From Protea cynaroides (taxonomy: Eukaryota; Streptophyta; Magnoliopsida; Proteales; Proteaceae): a DNA stretch of 64,000 nt. Below the pieces are notes generated by a model. It saw nothing but the letters and a program-made list of their open reading frames with translations, was not told where the DNA came from and ran no database searches. The first letter of the stretch is position 1, and each line of letters opens with the position of its first letter. Below, piece after piece: positions 57,280 through 64,000 of the stretch. The DNA is taken from NCBI GenBank assembly GCA_028583415.1, contig CM053266.1, positions 45,216,726 through 45,280,725 of the forward strand. The letters run 5' to 3'. The position numbers and the translations under genes are program-made.

Positions 57280-60200
57280 TTCGAATTGAATCACTCGATA
57301 TCAGTATCTGCGGGGGCTAATATCCACGATATCTAATACTTACAATTTTTTGATACCATTAAATTTAATATCGACCATGTGTTACTCTGGTTCCATACCA
57401 AACTATACACAGTGTTTTGCCTTAATGAAGAATTTACATGTTTTTCTCATTTTCGTTTGAGAATTTCATTTTTGTTTTCTTGACTTCCGAACATAGCTTA
57501 AGTTTAGCGAAAGAATTTCAAAGTCTGGGTCAAGGAAACCAGAATCATGTCACTAATCTGTCATCCAACTCTGAGTTGACTTTTGGCATCTGAAATTCTG
57601 AATTTGGAGAAAGTGCATGCGATGTAAGTTGTAGATCTTGAAGAGTTCTTTAGAACGAGCTATCGAAGGTTCAAATCGGTTATTGGGATCAAAATGTGTG
57701 TTTAGATTACAGTGGCTGAGTCATATGACTACGAAATTAATATTTTAATGTGGGATTAATACTAGCTATAGAATTATGTTTGATCAAGCGTTTAGATCGT
57801 TTTTCTTTAGGTTTATTTTATGTAAAACCAAAATTGTTGATTAGGGTTTAGTTGTCTTGTTGTTATGTCAATTTTGGAAGAGTTTTAAGCTTGAAGGCTT
57901 GTGGAGTTGTGATTTGAGTTTTGAAGAACTTGTTATTATTTTTGTTTGGTTGGAAGGGAAATTAAAGAAAAGGAAAATGAAAATTATCTAATTTAAAAAG
58001 AAAACTTTTATAACCATTACCTAACATTATCATATAAATTACTTAAATTTCTTGTCTGTCATATATATATATATATATATATAGTAATAATACATTTTAG
58101 ATGTAATTTTTATTTTACTTTTAAAATGCAAGAGATTTGGATGCAAAATAAAGTGAAAGTTAATAACAAAATATGGAATGATTTGAAGTTACTTATACAT
58201 TTTTTTCTTTTTTTTGCTAACAACGGGTATCTAGACCCTTGGCTTGACTAATCCCACTGGCCTATATTGACCTTACAACCGCATGAACTAGGTCATTCTA
58301 AGATTGAATGAGAACCATTCCACTTGCACCCATAACAGGAAAGAAAGAGCACTTAACACCCCTATGTGAGTGGTCCCAAGGTAAGAGGAGTCGAACTTAG
58401 TATCTTTCGCTTTCTGAGGTGTAAACAGTCTTGATAATAATGTATTATACACAAATTTCTTTTTTAAGTTTGAAATTTTCATTTCTCTTCCCTTCAATTT
58501 TCTTTGCATAACCTATATTTGATACTTATTTCTGTTACGTGCTTTTCATCAATCTTCAATCTATAGGATCTTTCATTAGTTTATAAAGTATTAACAAAAA
58601 TCCTTCAAATTAAGTGGTGTAATTGCAAGGGGTTGGGAGCTTGACTCATAGACTTTATTAAATCTATTCCATCATCACCCAACAGTAAAAATGAGTGGGT
58701 GGGTAGGAAATAGGAATCACACAAATGGTCAAATGTCAGACATGCAATTGTTTTTCTCCACCTTATATATAAGAGTAATGTGAAAACAAGATCCTACCAA
58801 AAAAAATGTGAAAACAAGAGATTCTATGTAAAAGATCTTCCCCTCACCCCACTCATAAATTCTGAAAGGGCATCATGAGAAGCAATTTGGATCTTCAGCT
58901 AATGTTCCTCCTCTTAATGGCACATGTTATATAAATGAATGATAATTTAGCAATTATATTGGGATCTCTTGTGTATTTATGTTTGGTTGGAACTAGACTT
59001 GATGTAAAAAGAAATGAAAACATGAGGGATTGATAATGTTAGAAATAGATAGTAGGTGAGAGGAATTGTGGTGGTATTTTGGTTGAAAATTGAAGTTAAA
59101 TTTATTTAATGTATATTTAATATATTTTCAAGTTAGTTACACAATTATTTTTAATTGTGAAAAGAAATTGTACTTTATTTTTTTTCTGAATTTTTTAGAA
59201 AAAATTTCACTGCGAACCAAATGAGGCTTAATAGTGAATTAGTAATGATGTTTTTTCTTCCTCGATTTATAGATGCTTTTGATGCATTAGAGGTTTGTTT
59301 ATTTTTCATAAAATTTATTTTCTTCCAAAAAATAGATGGAAGAGGATCCAGATTTTTTTTTTTTTTTTTTTTTTTTGGATAGATAGGATCCAGGTTGCAT
59401 GAACGGGGAGGGAGCAGATGATTGAGGCCTATCTTGCCAAACTGACTATTTCCCAAAGGACAAGATCTCGGTTTTCAGGTTTATTTCAATCCACATACCA
59501 AGATGAAATTTGAAACTATCAAATCATGTTGAAACCTGGTATTTTTCTCAAAGAAATTCAAAACCAAGGTTTCAAAACCCAGAAAATAATGACCGAAACC
59601 TATCAAAACATATTGAAATATAGGATTTATGGTTCGACCATGCCTCAGTTGAAACCATCGAACTTGTCAAAACTTGCTATGACATTTTTTTTTTTTTTTT
59701 TTTTTGTTTCAACCTTAGTTTCGTCTCGAATTCCCCAAAACCGGGATACCTCAGTCGAAGATTTGGATTTATGCCCTTTCTAGGATCAACTGGTAGGTTT
59801 GTATATAATTGATATATGTAGGATTAATGATTAGACACAAAACAAGGCTTAGTTAGAGTGAGACCTAAAAATAATGCCCATGACATGGAAGGCTTGTGAA
59901 AAATACACGTGGGTTTTTCAGAGCCAAAAGCCGATCAAAAGGAATCTTTAATAGTGACCTGGGTGGCTCACAACGCCTGTAATTAAGCCTGTCAGCTTAT
60001 AGAACAAGCCTTCCTCAGGTCATCCATTGAACCTGCCCTTCCATTCACCTGGAGTTTTTAAATGTCACTAGCATTACTTGTCAGCTCCTCGAGCGATCAA
60101 GGCTCGTATTTTTTTTATTTTTTTATCTTTTGATTAATAGATATTTCATTGAATTTAAAAGAAAAAACACAAACAAGTTAATCCATCAAAAGATGGGAAT

Positions 60201-60329
60201 CAAAACAAAAAGGAGCAAATCAGTACAAAGTCGACTCAATAAGACCAAACCCAAACGTGGGCGGTTCAAAATGCACACCAACTCACCAATGAATAAGAAA
60301 CCCCATTTATGTTAACTTAGCCTTAGCCA
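57280..60329. other. AT-rich intergenic sequence
   Basis: No gene was recognised. TA units at 58063-58082, poly(T) runs at 59353-59377 and 59686-59705, and an antisense retroposon-tail-like stretch at 60108-60175. Confidence 0.4.
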
Positions 60330-61100
60330 TCAATACTGTTAGGGAAAATAATGACGGATGACTAAAATCTGACCATAGAAAGAGAATCTAAGGTGATCTT
60401 TTGGCGATGAACACGTGGCGCTCATCGAAAGGACGTGGTGTTGTGGAAGACACGATAAGAAACCAATGTTCGACCCCTTACGCTGATCAGGGTAAGATAT
60501 GACAGATTGATGTGGGTTGTTAGACCATTAATGGATTGCTATTAATGGTCATAAATGCTGACAACCATCATAAATGCAAGCCATGCTGATTTGATCCGTT
60601 GAGTTATCAGATCTTGGTCCAAATCAGCAGATTGTCAGAACTCAACTGGGTAAAAGTGTAAGGATAGAAGCGGACACTAAGATGTACAGGGAATGTAGTC
60701 CAGAAGGGGGGGTCGAAGAAAGTCGATAAGGGTCGAAATGTGATTGACAAGACAAGGTTAATGGTCTAAGGGATAGTAGGCGTGCGGACCTATTGTACCT
60801 TAGGTATCTAATGATCAAAATGTTAACAGGTATGGGAAAGCTTACCCAGAAGAAAAAAGGGTTTTTTCCCAATTAAATCTATATATGTAACAAGAAAAAG
60901 ATGAAATGAGAGGGACTTGAACTCTGGAAAAAGGATCTCTGATTTATGAATTGCCATGACTTTCGGTTGTGTTTTTTCTGTGTCTAAGTTAGGGAAGAAA
61001 AGAGATAGTATTGAAAAACAGTATCTCAGGGAACCTTTGTTCTAAGAAGGAGCTTCATTGTTTCATTGAGAGTTCCATATTGTCTGTCTGGAAGATTCCA
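60330..61100 (+). mobile_element. Possible Gypsy-like LTR
   Basis: A TATA-like AATCTATATATGTAACAAG near 60875 follows an upstream part with GAACACGTGGCGCTCATCG. A leader-like stretch follows. Termini were not identified. Confidence 0.3.
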
Positions 61101-61389
61101 TTTCGGATTCCAACGACAACAGATACCACACAAAACTCACTAAGATTTCGTGATGACCGGGAGTGCTTTTTCTAGGATTTGGAGGGAGGGGGCAGGGTAA
61201 AGTTGCGATCATTGTCCTCCTAACAAGAGGACACATCGACACCAAGGTTGAGTCATCGTTGTCCGAGGACTCCTCAATTTGATGTCTCACATGGTTATCC
61301 CATTTATTAAGGTGCGTGGAGGGTGCTCTATTAACATCATGGACAAGCAATGATCCCAGGAGATTAGATTGGGTAGATTCCGCCAACAA
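61063..61389 (-). pseudogene. Retrotransposon-like protein remnant
   Basis: The minus strand reads WDNHVRHQIEESSDNDDSTL with LVRRTMI further on. The first part resembles the frame at 51383-51598 on the other strand (KWDSHTRRLIKESSDSNSSD), pointing to a shared mobile-element protein. No catalytic domain is visible. Confidence 0.35.
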
Positions 61390-61562
61390 TACAGTGGAGG
61401 GGGCATAATAGTCCTTGAATTACTCCTTCGATTGGGACCGGCCTCGAGGGAAATAAAAAGATTCAGTAAAAGAATCCAAAAGAGTGGAAGGTTTCAAGGA
61501 CGGGACCAAAAAAGGGGTGGACGCATTATCAAAGGAGAGGAAGAAAGAGAGGTATTTGATTA

Positions 61563-62204
61563 ACTTTGACGGAGACAATCTGGGCACCATACAAGCCAAG
61601 ACCTATCGTCATCCTAATCAAAGTTATCTGAAACCTTCAGAGTAGCACCATTTCTTGCTTCGCAATAAGGCTAAAGCAGAAATTATTGACCAAAGACAAG
61701 GCAGGTGCATCATTTTTTTTTTCCTGCTAGTGAATAATTTGTCTCAATCTGTGGATCTGACTCAAATGGATGATTCATTGATAATTTGATTTCTAATTAT
61801 AGAATTTTTAGTCAAAGTAAATTTACAAATTGTAGATAAGAAGAAAAAATAAATAAATACATTAAACCACGTGGAGTAAATTAAGAGCTACGGACTTTCC
61901 ATACTCAAGTTATGCTGAAATGATGTGAGGTATTCTATCACATATGTCATTAAATGCCATTCGAATGTTACGAAACCCTGGGCATCATTACACCCCCCCA
62001 AATAAAAAAAAAAAAAAAACACATGACATATGAAGTGTCAACTCTTTTTATGCCAATTTCTTTGGTTTGTAAAGATGACCCTTGTTATGAATTAATAATG
62101 CAGGAGAAGAATAATAATGAAAAGAAAGACAAAAGACAATTCAACACAACATTTTTACATGATTCACCCACATAATTATGTGTATGGGCTATGTTCAAGG
62201 AGCA
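61563..62204. other. Intergenic sequence, no recognised gene
   Basis: AT-rich with an A run at 62005-62019. No homology was recognised. Confidence 0.4.
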
Positions 62205-62870
62205 TGTTGGAATTAGCCTATGTTGGATCTAGTTCGATAGAAGTGTTGAGCCCATATGGAAGAATTGAGCCCTTATGGAAGTGAACCCATTTTATTGAGA
62301 AGTGAGAGTAATTGGAAATTGAACATTGCTTTAATGAAAAATCACTCGAAAAAAAAAAACAAAGGAATTAATTCTTTCAATAAAAGAAAATTAATGGGTT
62401 TTGTAGAAAATAAGAAAAACTTTCTTGAGAAACCATTGACAAAGTTTTGGAAAAAAAAAAATATAGAATTTTACAGCAAAGATTCTACCCCAAATTCAAG
62501 CATTTCTAGAAGCTATTCTTGTTATCTCTTGCGCTCTCTTTTAGCCAGCAAATCAGATCAGCAATTTGTGCTCTTCAATGGTTATGTCCAAGTGATTGGA
62601 AAGTTTCTTTGGGCTTGAGGTGAGAAAAAACTATTGCAATAATGGTTAAAGGTAATCTTGTATTCTTTCAAGTTGATTGTTTGTATTCATTCTCTTGTGA
62701 TCCTTAAGCTTGAGAATAAAAATTGAGATGACTAAACCTTGAAATCTCATTATCATTATAATGAAAGCTTTTAACTGGACTAGATTCCGTTGTTTTCCCC
62801 CTTCATATTGAAGGGTTTTCCATGTTAAAATTTGATGTTGTGGTTGTATTTGATGGATTTTTTTTTTTTC
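62205..62870 (+). mobile_element. Copia-type LTR
   Basis: Starts TGTTGGAATTAGCCTATG, consistent with the TG start of an LTR, and carries the R/U5-like phrases CTAGATTCCGTTGTTTTCC and TTTCCATGTTAAAATTTGAT (decayed CCACGTTAAAA) at 62780-62840. The right terminus and internal body were not seen. Confidence 0.5.
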
Positions 62871-63329
62871 ATTTTATTTCTTTACTTGATATCCCTTGAT
62901 TCACACATAGATGAGAAATATTTGATTCCCAATAAAGCAATCAATCAACGATTCCATTATTCTAAAGAAAAAAGTTACAATACTCAATACTCTCATTATG
63001 AGATTACATCTATCTAGAGGGAAACCTAAAGCCTGAAAGAACAAGATTACCTCCAATACAAACCACCAAAAACTATGAAAAAGTCAACAGATTTTCCAAG
63101 CTTAAGATAATATCAAACTTCACATACAACAACACCATCCAATGGAATCAAATTGCCAAATGACAAACATGGTTAGATTCGTGCGCTAAAAATGCACATA
63201 TGCTCTTACCGGCCAAGTTTCAGCATTGAAGTAGTAGAAGTGTCTCAAAAGTTATCAAGGTGACACTAGTCTTTCTACTTGACACATTGATTCCTTTTAG
63301 AGCACGCTTATTGGCTCATCACGTAAATC

Positions 63330-63332
<3 letters not shown>

Positions 63333-63411
<79 letters not shown>
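63333..63411. repeat. Long TA microsatellite
   Basis: About 39 perfect TA units, the longest simple repeat in the window. Confidence 0.97.
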
Positions 63412-63412
<1 letters not shown>

Positions 63413-64000
63413 TAGAGGGGTGAAGGGTTATACGTGGATGGAAGATATGAAGTCATTCACACCATGGACCTGGCATGTTGTTGTGATATATTGCCCAAGC
63501 TCACCAATGATGATGTCAATAATAATAATATTTTCTTAATTTTAAATTTAGAGTTTTACGAAAGCTCCGTTATTTTGACGTTAAAATTTAACGTATATGT
63601 AAGAAAAATTTCAATGTTTGTTTTTAGTAGGTAAAATAAATACGATTCCTTTTCCATCGCCCTTAGAAATCACTATCTTTTACCTTTGAAAATAAACACT
63701 TTTATATATAGAATGTTACATGTAAAGTTTTACGGCTGTGGAGCCTAATGTATGAATATTTTTATTTTGATCGACCTTGAACTGTTTAAGAAAAAACTGA
63801 ACGTGTGGATGATGATCTCCTTAATTTGCAGCCAAACAGTTGAGGGCCTGAGGCAAATCAAACAAAAGACTGAAAGATTGAAGATTGAAGATTGAGGTCC
63901 ATTCATGTTCAGTTGGCTGCGGATGCTTGCGTGACTTCAGCCATTACGTAGGTAGCAACAGGCCAGGCCAGGCCAGAGGGACCGACTGACTAAGACTCTC
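63412..64000. other. AT-rich end of the window
   Basis: No gene was recognised. A short tandem of GATTGAA occurs near 63876-63896, and GGCCA is repeated at the very end. Confidence 0.4.

Overview
This window is nuclear DNA of a flowering plant. The genes have several GT-AG introns, intergenic DNA is AT-rich, and the protein families are plant ones: a plant-type sororin, an NFD4/nodulin-like transporter, phloem protein 2, a PSK-receptor LRR and a bHLH-ACT regulator. Remnants of hAT-like, PIF/Harbinger, Mutator-like, Copia, Gypsy-like, TRIM and LINE-like elements are mixed in. The style suggests a repeat-rich, probably woody dicot or early-diverging angiosperm; I cannot name the species. All exon coordinates come from reading the sequence and matching splice sites, phases and remembered family motifs; no database search was run.

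Layout. 0.3-2.3 kb: a hAT-like element, a broken TIM23 gene and an LTR fragment. 2.8-12.6 kb: an intact divergent pair, sororin (minus strand, 4 exons, 190 aa) and a TruA/PUS1-type tRNA pseudouridine synthase (plus strand, 7 exons, 515 aa), with a 291 bp promoter region between their start codons. 12.7-23.5 kb: gene relics (PSK-receptor LRR, phloem protein 2, a BTB/POZ piece) between foldback, LTR and hAT-like repeats. 23.5-27 kb: a decayed two-gene PIF/Harbinger transposon. 27.2-28.6 kb: an isolated SMP-domain exon and a second BTB/POZ relic. 28.8-29.8 kb: a Mutator-like element with an exact 9-bp target duplication. 31.9-33.7 kb: an intact four-exon bHLH-ACT regulator (155 aa). 34-54 kb: almost gene-free, with MITEs, LTR fragments, a second Mutator-like foldback with an exact 9-bp target duplication, and LINE-like remnants. 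54.1-55.9 kb: an intact two-exon NFD4-like membrane transporter (536 aa). 56-64 kb: a third foldback copy, a TRIM, LTR fragments and microsatellites.

The genes do not form one pathway. Sororin protects sister-chromatid cohesion, the pseudouridine synthase modifies tRNA, the bHLH-ACT protein is a likely transcription regulator, and the MFS protein is a membrane carrier. Sororin, the BTB relics and the bHLH-ACT gene resemble, from memory, a group of close neighbours on Arabidopsis chromosome 3 (At3g56250, At3g56230, At3g56220). The window may therefore be an old syntenic block swollen by transposons, with the BTB gene duplicated in inverted orientation and lost. I saw no undescribed defence or mobile system. 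The most notable structures are a three-copy foldback family, the two Mutator-like elements, the inverted BTB duplication and the near-intact phloem protein 2 relic.
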